A stretch of DNA of 64,000 bases from Glutinoglossum americanum (Eukaryota > Ascomycota > Geoglossomycetes > Geoglossales > Geoglossaceae): contig JAGHQL010000001.1 of assembly GCA_020080175.1 (NCBI GenBank), positions 62,001 to 126,000 of the forward strand, in the 5' to 3' direction. The translations under genes and the position numbers were made by a program. Positions 47,401 to 58,544 of the stretch are shown in pieces; within the stretch, counting starts at the first letter, position 1; every line of letters begins with the position of its first letter. The notes beneath the pieces are model-generated. The model did not search any database. It saw nothing but the letters and a program-made list of their open reading frames with translations, and was not told the DNA's origin.

Positions 47401-49622
47401 GAAGCCCCACCTAATACATCGTTAAATACTGAGATCCAGGTCAACGACAACAGTGTGATGGTGAGCGAAATGGCTGTAAAGTTTGGCCGAGATTTCAAGG
47501 CACAGCTAGCTACAGTAGTGCTCTTCCGAGTGGTGACTGGGAGTGAATCCATCATTAGAGATGGTTGGAAATATGTTAGTAACGCAAGCCTTTCTGTATG
47601 CTTATGCTGACCTTCTCTAGATTGTGCGGATATGGCTAAATCTCTTTGTCAATTCCCTAATTCCGCCATTTTTCTCTCCAACTCAAAGTACCCTAGACAT
47701 ACCGCCAATCCCGCTACAGACGCCCTCGCAGGTTATTGACCGAGCACAAAAGGCAAATGAGAGCGGGCTGTTTTCGACACTCTCTTCTTATTTGACAAGC
47801 TACGCCGCTGACGACCCTCCCGAACCGTCCGATGAAGAGCTAGAAAGCACCCTCTGTACAGTCGACTGCATCAACTCCTGCTTCCTGGGCGACATATTTG
47901 CAAATATCATGTAAGATCTTCGCCATTTTACATAGAGGATCCGCTAAGGTTTTCTAGTCAATTACCGGGTCCATTTTTAAGGTCCCTAATCCTTTCGCTG
48001 CTGGCGCAGCTACCAGAAGAGTCATCTCCCGCAGTTATTGTTGTCAAGCCAGAGCTCCCGCAGCCTAGCCCAACTAATGCCAGCCGGTCCGTCGCTAACG
48101 GCCCTGTTTATGATCCAGCGGTTGTCTACATACTTGAACTCGCTACTATTCTGGCAATTCGGGACAAGAACACCGTCGAATCTTTCGGGAAGGAAGTGGC
48201 GGAAGCTCTCCAAAGCGTCATTCGCGATGCAGCGAACACCCACCATATTACAGTTTCAAGAGCTGTATTCTACCTCCTTAGCCTTATTCAGGCGAGCCAT
48301 GTAATTGCTCACGCTACTTATAAGCCAACCTCGCACTAACTCGCCTTAGGAACATTCATTCCTTAGGGCACCGGTTGTCCTACATATTATATCCAGCCTT
48401 GACCAGAGAACCCAGGAGCGATCGGCCTTGACGACTATTAATGGCCTCGACCATTGCATTAAAAATCCAGGTCCACTTAGGAATGAAATGACCAACTCCC
48501 CTGACTTCTGGTCTATCCTACGGTCAATACTAGCAGTTCGAGAAGCCGCGGCCTTAGTGTTCGAGATCGTGCAAAACGTCACCATTGGTACTCCTTCTGC
48601 AATTACTGCAGATAACTATGAGTCCGCGATCTCGCTCCTAAATGACTTCGCGTCTGCTGCAAGTGTTGGGGCATCGCATGAGCAAAAAGGTGATAAAACT
48701 ACGAGACGAAAGTCCGGGAAAAATACAAAACCAAAACCACCGTAGGTTACCCTGTCCATGCTCCACGCTGTGCTCACACGCAGCAACAGAGACAATGAAG
48801 TCGTAGTCCGAGGCTCTAGCGCTATCGGTATCATATATCAGCTCACAAGCCGCGTGCCAAATCTCATCAAGCAGTCTCACCTTGAGAGAAGCGAAGGTTG
48901 GCTAGCAAACACCAATCATTTTATTACCGTCACACTGACATCGGCTCAGCATGGACCACATACTGGTCACCGATATTTCATGCCTTAACCTCCCAGTGTG
49001 TCAATCCGTGCCGGGAGATCAGGCATCAGGCCTTTTCATCATTACAGAGATCACTGTTATCGCCCGAGCTCACTTCCACCGACCATAGAGAATGGACAGC
49101 TATATTTAGCGAGGTTCTCTTTCCGCTTATCATCCGGCTGCTCAAGCCGGAGGTATATCAATCAGATCCAATAGGGATGAGTGAGACACGCGTGCAAGCA
49201 GCAACATTGCTGTGCAAAATATTCCTCCATTATCTTGTGCTTCTATCGGAATGGGACGGCATGCTAGATCTCTGGCTTAGAATTCTGGATATTATGGATA
49301 GGCTGATGAATAGTGGGCAAGGCGATAATCTGGTGAGTGCACAGCAGGAATTGCGCTTCGGGAATTTTCACCACTAATCCATCCGTAGGAAGAGGCCGTT
49401 CCCGAAAGTCTCAAGAATATCCTCCTGGTCATGTCAAGTGGGGGCTATCTTGTACCACCAGAGCAGAACCCCGAACATGAGAGACTCTGGATCGAAACTT
49501 GGAAAAGGTTGGGCAGATTCCTGCCCGATCTGTACTCGGAACTATTCCCGAACGAAGCCAAGAGATCGGCAAAGAGCCTCCCAGGGAGGCTAGACGCATC
49601 CACCCCAGCCCCAGCCTCCTAA
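44496..49622 (+). CDS. GEA2: Golgi ARF guanine-nucleotide exchange factor (Gea/GBF1 family)
   Basis: Gea/GBF1 proteins activate ARF GTPases on Golgi membranes for COPI transport. Eight exons end at 45000 (or 45021), 47574, 47910, 48300, 48741, 48896, 49332 and 49622, giving 1584 aa (1591 with the alternative junction). The N-terminal DCB part begins near VDPVALITTECITVTSAMRK; the HUS part includes MEGMISGPGGELLGDESVCE. The Sec7 domain spans about 46500-47130 with the catalytic glutamate in FRLPGES and the motif TYAIIMLNTDQHNPN. C-terminal HDS repeats end near LFPNEAKRSAK. The N-terminal 40 residues before ISVAVDPV are uncertain. The first intron is anomalous (see findings). Confidence 0.93.
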
Positions 49623-51245
49623 AGCGCCAGTATATGCAAAGCGTGTGTAAATAGGAGTATAGAATATGCGGACTTCTGTTTGTTTATGATTTATATTTTT
49701 GGAAGGTCTTTCCAGAAAAGCAGCGACTTTCTATACCGACCTTGGATTAGCGAATTCGGCATTTGCATTTGTTAGCATGCGTTTAGCCAATCAAGGTGCT
49801 ATCTTGTTGTCAAAGAAAACGCCTTTTGCCGCCTTGAATCATACCTTTCATTCAGTCATATGAGGCGAGGGTGAGGCGAGAGGAAATTCCCGTTTCGTCC
49901 AGAATGGTGGGAGCCTGTAAGCAGAGCGGCATGAGAGGCGAAAAAGTAGAGCCAAGAGGGCAGAATGACGCGCAGTCATATATCTTGTCTGTCCCTCGTC
50001 CTCAGGTCAATTCGCGGCCCAGTCGCCTTTGCCAGATAGCCCTGTGATCGTGCTGCTCCCATCCCATAGATACGGTTAGCAGCTAGTTAGCGGCGATTTA
50101 GACGGATTTAAACTTTGCCGTTGTTAGTACGACGTTGGGCTCCAACCGTTGGAGCTACCGATCCAGAGCTTAGTCTAGTGCTTCGGTTGGCGGCTTTGTG
50201 CAAATCAGGCATCGTAAATTAGGGCCGCAAAGTCGATCAAGCTGTGCAACAACAGCATGGCCTCCGGCATAGTGGGACATGCACTAGCAGAGGAGGCGGA
50301 GGTCATGGAGACCGGGGTGGAGCGAGACACAGGGGGAGGAAGATAGGGAGATAGACAGGGAGAGAGACATTCTAACGTATGTACAGACAGGGAGAGCACG
50401 CACAGTTGGTTCCCCGCCTGTTGCTAAGCGGGATGCAAGCAATCTACTCCATCTGGTTCTCATCATCGAGGGTTACAGGGCTCCTCACGGCTTTCTCTCG
50501 CTGCATCTTGCTAGCACAACAGCGCCGGTATCTGCGACCGTGAGTAACCCTTGTCCACGCCCATGCAACCCACACGATGACGATGCGCACGTTCAATAGC
50601 CAGTTTGCGTGTCCCAGCCTATAACGCAAAGGCGGGGAAGAAGAGATAAGCCAAATGCCAGAAAAAAATGCCCAGCTCCTTCTTGTTGCAGAACACGATG
50701 CAATGAGAGACGGGACTGCAGCTGCCAAGGCCGGGACCAACCATACCCTGAAGAGCATTAGCCGTTGCAACGATCAATCGATTGCACGCCCCCTCCAAAC
50801 CACCAGACCCTGACCCGGTGGCGAATAACGACCGCATGTTTGTTTCGGCGATCCCTATTGACCCCAGAGCCAAGCTGTGATATCCTTGACGTAAGTAGGC
50901 GGAGCCCCGGCCTTGTGATTCGGTCGAGGATTAAGCTCGGGTCTCAAAGACGCCTTTTACCTTGAAGCAAAGGCAAGAAGAGGGCCCACTCAATCACACA
51001 CGGGAGTATCACGCTCGAAGGGCCGAATTCAATTGGGACGCTCTAACTGGGTACATCATGTGGCCCCCGGGCGATGACTGGACATCCTTCTGCTGCTGTA
51101 GATATATACCTTGTATGACTCCCGGCGAGGGATGTCGAAGCCACTGCGCCCAAGGCAATCCAACCCCATCCCCAAGCCGACCTCTTCAATTACGACCAAC
51201 CCATCCCCTTGAGAATTGAACGGCACTCGACCGGAGGCTTCCACC
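49623..51245. other. Long spacer between GEA2 and a small gene
   Basis: Roughly 1.6 kb with no gene I can support. Minus-strand frames at 50444-50873 contain hydrophobic stretches (LGIFFWHLAYLFF) but two frames overlap and neither has conserved motifs or a clear exon structure. Confidence 0.4.
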
Positions 51246-51803
51246 ATGGCTGAGACAGAGACAAGAAATCGGCAGGGTCTGTGAAGCCCCTTCACCTCAC
51301 GCCACCTGCCAACACATCACTAATGCTGCTCATACACACAGATCCTGCCACCACCAAGCCCGTCAATATCTCAGGCACGCGCGATGAGAGCGCCATCATC
51401 GACGATCCGTTCGCCTCCCAACGCTCTACAGACAATGACCCCTTCGCCGAGCGTCGAGGCGGCGATACACTAGGAGTTCCGGGCACATCCCCTGGGACCT
51501 CCCCCAAACGAGATCGACAAATGAGCAAAGAATGGGGTGCGTTCAACCCTAACGTTTGGGTGAGGGAGCCTACTAACCTGCCCCGTTAAGATGCTTCGAA
51601 AGTCCCTCCATCGAGGTTCCAGAAACGAGAAGGTAGCATATATGCAACCCCCGGTTCTCGTGACGGCCATGTCGGCAAGAACACGCAGACAGCTTTTACC
51701 GAAAAGCTAAAGGAGAAGGTCAGTTGGAGAGAAGCCCTATCCTACTATATTTGGTCTCACTTTTTTCCGGTTATGCTAACACCACGAAAAGGGTTGGTTG
51801 TAG
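51246..51803 (+). CDS. Small disordered fungal protein, four exons
   Basis: Exons 51246-51276, 51342-51536, 51591-51718 and 51792-51803 encode 121 aa: MAETETRNRQ, a polar Asp/Ser/Pro-rich middle (DDPFASQRSTDNDPFAERR), then DASKVPPSRFQKREGSIYAT, PGSRDGHVGK and a final EKLKEK-GWL. I recall the KVPPSRFQKREGSIYATP-SRDGHV block from a conserved but uncharacterised family in filamentous ascomycetes. All three introns are GT-AG with matching phases; intron 2 carries TACTAAC. The last exon is only 12 nt, encoding Gly-Trp-Leu-stop. Probably cytosolic or nuclear; function unknown. Confidence 0.75.
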
Positions 51804-52259
51804 AATGATCACGAATGCTGCGAGACCAATGCTCTCTTAAATTGCATTGTAATCCCCTTGTTCACTCCGAGTCATCAGGGTTATTTTGAAAAAACCTCAG
51901 CTATTATCTGTATTGTACAAGCCACGATGGAGTATTGAATGAAAACCTCCTGCCTGGCCATGTCTCATATTGTTATTGCACATTTCTGGGCAAACGATGG
52001 AGTGATCGGAGCGATGGGGTCTTTGATTTCGTCAGCAGCCGGCAATACCTACACCCACCAGCGATCGTCCGACCCTGACTCAACGCACAAATTTTTTGTC
52101 TCTCCTGTCTCGCAGATTGGGAGATGAGGGAAACTCTATTTAGGGGGACGTCTTGAGGACAAGCACCTGCCTGGGCATCTTGACTCATACCAGCAGTGAT
52201 ACGCTTCAAGTCCTTGAACACGTCCCTAGATAACTGGGAAAAGCGGTTTTACCAGCCCC
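51804..52259. other. Convergent 3' region small gene/SYF1
   Basis: A 456-bp interval between two convergent stops. Nothing else recognised. Confidence 0.4.
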
Positions 52260-55049
52260 TTAGTCATCATCCATCATATCGACATCTATCGCATCAGGAT
52301 TCGTGGGTATCGCTTTATCCTCCCTAGAGGTGTTCCCACCCTCCGGCCCAGTACTAGCGGGTACGAACCCCTGAGGCGCTCGTGCTTGACGTTCCAGGGC
52401 TGCCATTGCATCAGCACGTTCGTCCCCTTCACCCTCACGAGAATCACCGTTTCTTGATTCTGATAATTGCTGCTGGCTCCTTGCTATGGCTTGAGACGCA
52501 ATGAAGTGCACATCGGTGCTATCAAGAGATTAGGTGACGTGGCAAATAGAAAGGGGGGGGTCCGTACTTGTATTGTGCTTGCACACTCCTCTTAATCCGG
52601 AGCATCTCCTTGAAGGTATCCTCGTTTCCGTGCTGAACCTCGAAAGACTCCCACTTGGACCAGAACCCAGGACTAGTGCGAGGATCGCAAAACTGCGATG
52701 CATGTCCATATATAGCCCGTGCTCGGTCAATCTCACCCAATCTCCGCTCCATTTCTGCAAATTTCAGGCACATATCCTTAGCTTCGTTATCCGGAAGAGC
52801 CGCGATAGCCCTCTCATAGATAGGTCGAGTTGACGTTAACCCAAAATTCGATGCCGATTTTGTGATGTAAAAGTTGAACATTTCAAATCGATCCTCATCG
52901 GAGACGGCACGAGTTGCCCTTTCGTATATACGCATAGCATGCCTTGCCAAACCCCTTTCTTCCTCAAGGTTTCCATACATGAGATAAAGCACCTTTGCAA
53001 ACTTCGGCGGACATCCTTCCACCGCCTGTTCGAATAGATCCCGTAGCCTTTCTATGCCTATTTTACGATCAACAGCCTTGGTGAGGTAAAGGTTCCAGAG
53101 CTCGAAGGCCACGGGATAATTGAATAGATCGAGGCCTCGTTCGAATACCTGTCGCCAAATTAGTCAGGCGCCGAGGACAGAAACGGCCATACCAACCTTA
53201 AAAGACTCCTCAAAATAGTTGTTTTCCTCGAGCAGATTAGCATAGTTGACAACAGTTTGTGGAGTTGCTATTCTCAATTCAAAGATCCTTTCGTAGACCT
53301 TCTTCGTCTCCTCAAGTGTGCTTACACTTTCCACAAGGTCAACGTAAAAGCTCCAGAGCTTCCAACTCTTGTGTAACCGCTGTTGGGGATTCAGGGTATC
53401 GTCAAAATAGTCCACCGTTGACCGCTTAGGTGCTTGGGTTGCTTTGGCCATAATTTCAACAGCTTTATCAAAGTTTTCGTTTCTCAACTCCATCTCTGCC
53501 CACTCACACCACATCTCCGCAAGTTCAGCGACAGATTTAAAAGGTACTCTCACAGCCTTCTCCATAATGATACGTGCGTTTCGCATATCCCCGCCTTTCT
53601 CGTAAAACTTGGCATAGTTTGCCCATAGCTCATGAAATTTGCCAATTGCTTTCTTCGGTTGGATTGCCGCGATCGCATCCGTGTAAGTTTGAACAACTTC
53701 CCTCATATTATCTCCCCAAAGCGACACACGCTTCTCCCACTCGGTCACATTGTTAGGGTTTTGGCGCAGTAAAACATCATTAACGAGAAATGGTCGGCGG
53801 TCCATAAGCTGCTCGAAACGCATCATACGTATATCTAAGTCAAAGTCTGCGTCCTCGTCCAACACATCCTTGCCGGAACGTGCAGCCGCAGCATCCATCA
53901 AGTTTCCAATAGAGTATTCTTCGGATTCCACGTATGTATCGAAGATAATTGTAAAATCCCGCACCGTCGCTACAGTCGTAATACCCTCTTCAAAGATGTC
54001 CCTTGCCTTTTCGGGTTTACGTTTAGTGAGCCAGTAAGTTCCCAGTTCCGCCCATAGCACCCCTCTTTGATCCGCAAACCTCTCAATTCCACTCCGAATT
54101 ATCCTCTCCACGTCTACTCCAACACCATCTCCAGTCTCAATGTTTGGCGCATGTGTGACCAAAAGCTCCACCATTTCGCTCCAGAGCTGAAAATGACTTT
54201 TTCCTTCCTTACTCCGGAAACGAGGATTATTCAGTATGCCCATATACTGCTCCACTGCTTCCGTGTACCTGCCCATCTCAATCAAAAGCTCGACAAAGTC
54301 CTCCGCGTCTTCGGGGTGAACCTGCATATATCGTCTCCAGATCTTAATGGCAGTGTCACCAGAAGCAGCGTTGGCGAAGGGCCGATACAAAGCCCATATT
54401 CGATTATGTTGCGTGAGTGGTAAAGCCCGAAGGGCCCGGTCAAAAGTACGTCGAGTATGCGTCACAAGCGGTTGCTGTTGGAGAAATGAAAGATACATTT
54501 CCCAGATTCTCGGCATCTTGTTAAGTAAAATCAAAGCCCGTTCGAATAGCGAATTGACCTTACTATACTCCTTGCAGTATATTGCAGGATTTAGCTTTGC
54601 GACGTGTTTAGCCCTGAGATCAAGATACTATATCCAAGGCGTTAGCAACGCACGAGAGTTAAAGTCAAACACAAAGAGCATTACCATCTTCCATAGCTTA
54701 TAGGAACGTGGTAGCTGTGAGCAAGCCCTCTCTAGAACCTAAGGATGTGTCAGATTTGTCACGGCCATGATACAGATAGAACATACAAATGCTTGCTCAT
54801 GGGAGTTGCCGTGCTGCAACTTAAGGTCGATATATGAAAGCCATGGCTTGATACTCCCCGAACCGTCACGGAGTATATCTTGTTCGTAGATCGCATCCTC
54901 GTCAGACTTGACATTCCAGACACTTGTCAGCGCCACAGCCATACCGATAGAAGAATTTCGAAACCACTCACAATCAGATACAGATCAGGCTTCGTCTTGA
55001 TCTGAAGCTGAGAATCCGGCTCCATGGGTTTCAAAAGCTCTCCTGGCAT
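52260..55049 (-). CDS. SYF1: Pre-mRNA splicing factor Syf1 (HAT-repeat, NTC complex)
   Basis: Syf1 is a scaffold of the Prp19-associated (NTC) complex in the spliceosome. Exons 55049-54972, 54906-54787, 54738-54685, 54627-53197, 53148-52568 and 52518-52260 encode 840 aa. The protein is a series of half-a-TPR repeats: DAIYEQDILRDGSGSIKPWL, VLERACSQLPRSYKLWKMYL, TFDRALRALPLTQHNRIWAL, RIWEMYLSFLQQQPLVTHTR, FERGLDLFNYPVAFELWNLY and more, ending in QYNTDVHFIASQAIARSQQQ and an acidic tail (IDVDMMDDD). Exon 3 is a 54-nt unit. It is divergent with VMA8, with 318 bp between start codons. Confidence 0.94.
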
Positions 55050-55367
55050 CGCCCAATACTCGTAAGCAAGCGGAGATGTGCTGGAGCTGGCACAGTCGGA
55101 TAATGAGGGTGGGTGTTATTCTCAGCTACATTCGCGGTCTATCGGGTGAGTCGCAGCGCATTGGCAGAACGGGTGTAGAGATATACAGAAAATGATCTTT
55201 CCAGTACTGGTAATATCCAGTTACCCGGCTCTACAGATAACGCCTCGCTCACTGCTCCTCCTCACCTTACAGTATCTATCTGCTTTCTAGTTAAAAAGAG
55301 CAAAGGAAATCGCGCTCTTAGACAAGAATTTCCCCGTTTCTATACCTCCCCAGCCAAAACTTGCAGA
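55050..55367. promoter_or_regulatory. Divergent promoter SYF1/VMA8
   Basis: Only 318 bases separate the two start codons, so the promoters must overlap or share elements. No specific site can be named. Confidence 0.55.
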
Positions 55368-56667
55368 ATGTCTGGAGCAGGGGTACGTTTCGCATGCTGA
55401 ATTGCTTTCGTGCAATAATTATTAACATCCGTTATTCACAAATCCTAGAATCGAGAAACGGTTTTCGCCACTCGACAGACCTTAGGGCTGATGAAGAATA
55501 AGCTCAAGGGCGCAGAGACTGGCCACAGCCTGTTAAAACGAAAAAGCGAAGCTTTAACAAAGTTAGTGACTGAGCAGCTGATATATGGCGATTGCACTAA
55601 TTGTATCCTTTCGTGAAGACGCTTCCGTGGTAAGCAATAAGCGCCACTATTCCTTGAGACTGTGTGTTGATAAGGCTTATAGAGATAACAAGGCGCATTG
55701 ATGAGGCAAAACGTAAGATGGGCCGCGTGATGCAAATCGCTGCATTTTCGCTGGCCGAAGTCACCTACGCTGTTGGCGGAGATATTGGTTATCAGGTCCA
55801 GGAGTCTGCAAAGTCAGCACGTTTTAGGCTACGAACAAAGCAAGAGAACGTATCTGGTGTCTTTCTACCGCAATTCGAAAGCTATACAGAAGAAGGGAAC
55901 AACGATTTCGGGTTGACTGGCCTAGGAAAAGGCGGACAACAGGTTCAGCGGTCCCGGGAGACATACGCAAGAGCAGTAGAGACGCTTGTTGAACTGGCGA
56001 GTCTCCAAGTAAGTTTCCTTAACGGCCCATGAGTAATTTCCATTGCTCAGCGGCACTAACAAACCTCTCATAGACGGCATTTGTAATACTCGACGAGGTC
56101 ATTAAAGTAGTAAATAGAAGAGGCAAGCCTCCCACTAGAACATCACATCAATCTCACATTCGCCCCCGTGCTAATTCTGTCGAGCCTTCTATAGTAAACG
56201 CAATGTTAGTACCCATAGGTGCTACCCCAAACAGATCGACTGACAGCCAAACGTTGGCATTTACAGTGAACATGTCAGTATCACAACTTTTCCTAATGTG
56301 AAAGAGCACGCTAACTATCTATGAAGGTCATAATACCTCGTACAGAGAACACAATCAAATGTAAATTGCAAAGTTCTCAAATCTTTCTTTTGCTAACTTT
56401 TTTCAGACATCAACTCCGAACTAGATGAATTGGACAGAGAAGAGTTCTATCGACTAAAGAAGGTAACTACTAAGCCCCAAAGAGCCGTCCAAAAGTGCTT
56501 TTTTAATTTAATGACTACAGGTTCAAAACAAGAAACAACGAGATGGGGCTGCAGCTGACGCAGAGGCGGCACTTAAGAGAGCTACCCAGAGCCGCGAAAA
56601 TGAAACCGAAGAATCGGGGACTGTTGATATTCTCGGTGACCAGGAAGATGCAGACGTCATATTTTGA
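55368..56667 (+). CDS. VMA8: V-type ATPase V1 subunit D
   Basis: Subunit D forms the central rotor stalk of the V-ATPase. Ten exons: 55368-55382, 55449-55561, 55619-55629, 55683-56008, 56074-56122, 56195-56204, 56267-56273, 56327-56360, 56407-56462 and 56521-56667. They sum to 768 nt (255 aa), the usual family length. The product reads MSGAGNRETVFATRQTLG, KRKSEALTKRFREITRRIDE, MGRVMQIAAFSLAEVTYAVG, ESAKSARFRLRTKQENVSGV, NNDFGLTGLGKGGQQVQRSR, VILDEVIKVVNRRVNAIEHV, IIPRTENTIKYINSELDELD and a coiled-coil C-terminus. Exons of 11, 10 and 7 nt are needed to give the conserved TKRFREI and RRVNAIEHV. The intron 56123-56194 starts with GC. Confidence 0.93.
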
Positions 56668-56938
56668 ACCCCACCCTTGGCAGGCCTACCTTACAAGATA
56701 TAATTCGTAGGGTTGAACAAGTACTGTAATTTACGTTTCACAATGGCCATTTGCAGTCGTCCCCATTCGAATTCTTGACCCTCCGAAGTCAGCACTGTGC
56801 ATACGAGTGGTTTAATATCTGGGGGCCGGATCACAAATCGGTGGTTGGTCCACAGGCTTTTCCACACCGTATCTCTTAGCATGCTGGGTGTTTGGCAGAC
56901 TCGACCAAATCATTCAAACTCTCCATGAATTAATTTAT
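56668..56938. other. Convergent 3' region VMA8/snRNP gene
   Basis: A 271-bp interval between convergent stops; it contains both 3' UTRs. Confidence 0.5.
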
Positions 56939-57863
56939 TCATTGCCTCTGGTATGTGACCTTGATAGTCTTATTATCATCACCGAGAGTCATCCCAGCCG
57001 TATTTTCCTTCGCGCTTATGGCTCCCGTTTCTGTCTCGTACTCGACGAATGCAATGCCCTTACGCCCTGGGACCAACCGGACCTCCTTGAAGCCTTCAAA
57101 TCTTCCGAAAATCGCTGTAAGGCCTTCTACATCATAGTCCTCAGGCAGGTTTTGAACAAAAAGAATTTTGTTCGGGGGTAGATATTCATCAGGGACGACA
57201 GCAGCGGCTGTGGGATTTGAGGATTTGAGGCCAGCACCTCTAGATGCTTTCGTGGCACGAGTTGAAGAACTTTCTGGAGGTGGTCGTTTGAGCTTCTTCT
57301 GCGCCTCAAGTGCTTCAAGTGCTTGTTTTCGCTCTATTTCATGTAAGCTTCCCGCTCCTATACCCATTAATTCCCGAGCATACCCTTCTCAGCCAGCCTT
57401 CGTCTCTTATGAGCCTCAAACTCCTCGTCATTTCCTTGCAGCTTTACAACCGCGTCGCTTCGAGACCGAGCAAAGTCAAGCACCATCGGTTTGTCGAACA
57501 ACTCAAAGCCCTGAACTTCCTTAATTGCCGTCTCCGCGGCCTCTATGCTGTCAAAGACGATAAATGCTTGACCCTTGGCCTTTAGATTGCGCTTCGCGAC
57601 CAGATCAATAACATGTCCATACTCAGAAAATATTCCCAAAAGCGCCTCCCTGAGCTGATCAATCGGAATTCGTTCCTCAAGATTACGGACCTAGCACAAG
57701 GTCAGCGATGTCTATTACGATCGGTGGACGGTAATATACATAGACCCTAATCGTCTATCAGCAGGGACTAGCATACGGAGCACGCAAATGCAAAAGTAAT
57801 GAATTGGATTACATACGTCGAGTTCGGTGGAGATCCACCTGTAGATAGCTGTGCTGCAGCCAT
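56939..57863 (-). CDS. U1A/U2B''-type snRNP protein with two RRMs
   Basis: This family binds stem-loops of U1 or U2 snRNA. Exons 57863-57817, 57746-57740, 57690-57384 and 57333-56939 encode 251 aa. RRM1 has RNP2 as VYVRNL and RNP1-like GQAFIVFD, followed by LFDKPMVLDFARSRSDAVVK. A charged linker (RKQALEALEAQKKLKRPPPE) leads to RRM2 with LFVQNLPEDYD and KGIAFVEYETE, ending TIKVTYQRQ. The 7-nt exon 57746-57740 supplies the V-Y of RNP2; skipping it with the nearby GTAATC donor would give a one-residue-shorter NSTYVRNL. Whether it is U1A or U2B'' (or serves both, as in Drosophila SNF) cannot be told from sequence. Confidence 0.9.
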
Positions 57864-58544
57864 AATCAGATGCGAATGATCATCATCAAGTATTTGCGAA
57901 GGAAGGCTGGAGATGATGTCGTGCCTGACGCGACCCGCTGCTTTTAGGGATGTTTATGTTTGGTGAGCGAAGCAAGCATTACCCAATAAAAAGTTTTTTG
58001 CTAGACAGTCAAAAGTCATTACACACCTTATAAAAGAATATACATACTACTAGTACTAACAAAAGAATAGGGTATAAATTCATTAGTACTCAAATATAAG
58101 TATAAGTTTTTATATTTCCTTTTTAATATGATAATATAAATATCATAAAAGGGAAAAAAAATTTTAAGTGGTTATATTAAAAATTTAATATATTAATAAA
58201 ATATTATTTTATCATAATATTATAGAATTATCAATAATACTTTCTTCTTTCACATTATTATACTTCTTTAAACTACTAAACGGCAAATTGGCTGCCGTTT
58301 TGAAAGGGGTTGGGTCGCCGTTTTTCGCAGTCAACTTGCGCCCAATTCCCGTTTGTGACTTGAGTCAAAATAAACTCTCACCCCCCTCCTATCTCGCGAT
58401 GACAGCCGTCACATTTTCTTGCCCATCCTACTCCCTTCCTCCTCCTCCTCCTCCTCCTCCTCCTCCTCCACTTCAAACGCCTAAGGATCATTTCCCTTCC
58501 CTTTGGCTCTAAACAGCACCTCACAGGCTGTAACTCCTCTTCTT
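57864..58544. other. AT-rich island plus promoter of the snRNP gene
   Basis: From about 58010 to 58265 the sequence is strongly AT-rich (runs of ata/tat/aaa) and has no coding frame, in contrast with both flanks. It resembles a decayed (possibly RIP-mutated) insertion or an AT-rich isochore fragment. Confidence 0.45.
58439..58470 (+). repeat. (CTC)n microsatellite
   Basis: About ten perfect trinucleotide units (cctcctcct...) lie immediately 3' of the CFEM gene's stop, on its downstream side. Confidence 0.9.

Noticed and set aside
50444-50873. Minus-strand frames with hydrophobic stretches, a possible small membrane protein
   Set aside because: Two frames overlap in the same place, neither has conserved motifs, and no splice model linked them to anything.
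14019-57863. A biosynthetic gene cluster
   Set aside because: The MFS transporter and a glutathione transferase are adjacent, but no backbone enzyme (PKS, NRPS, terpene synthase) or tailoring set is present; the neighbours are ordinary housekeeping genes.
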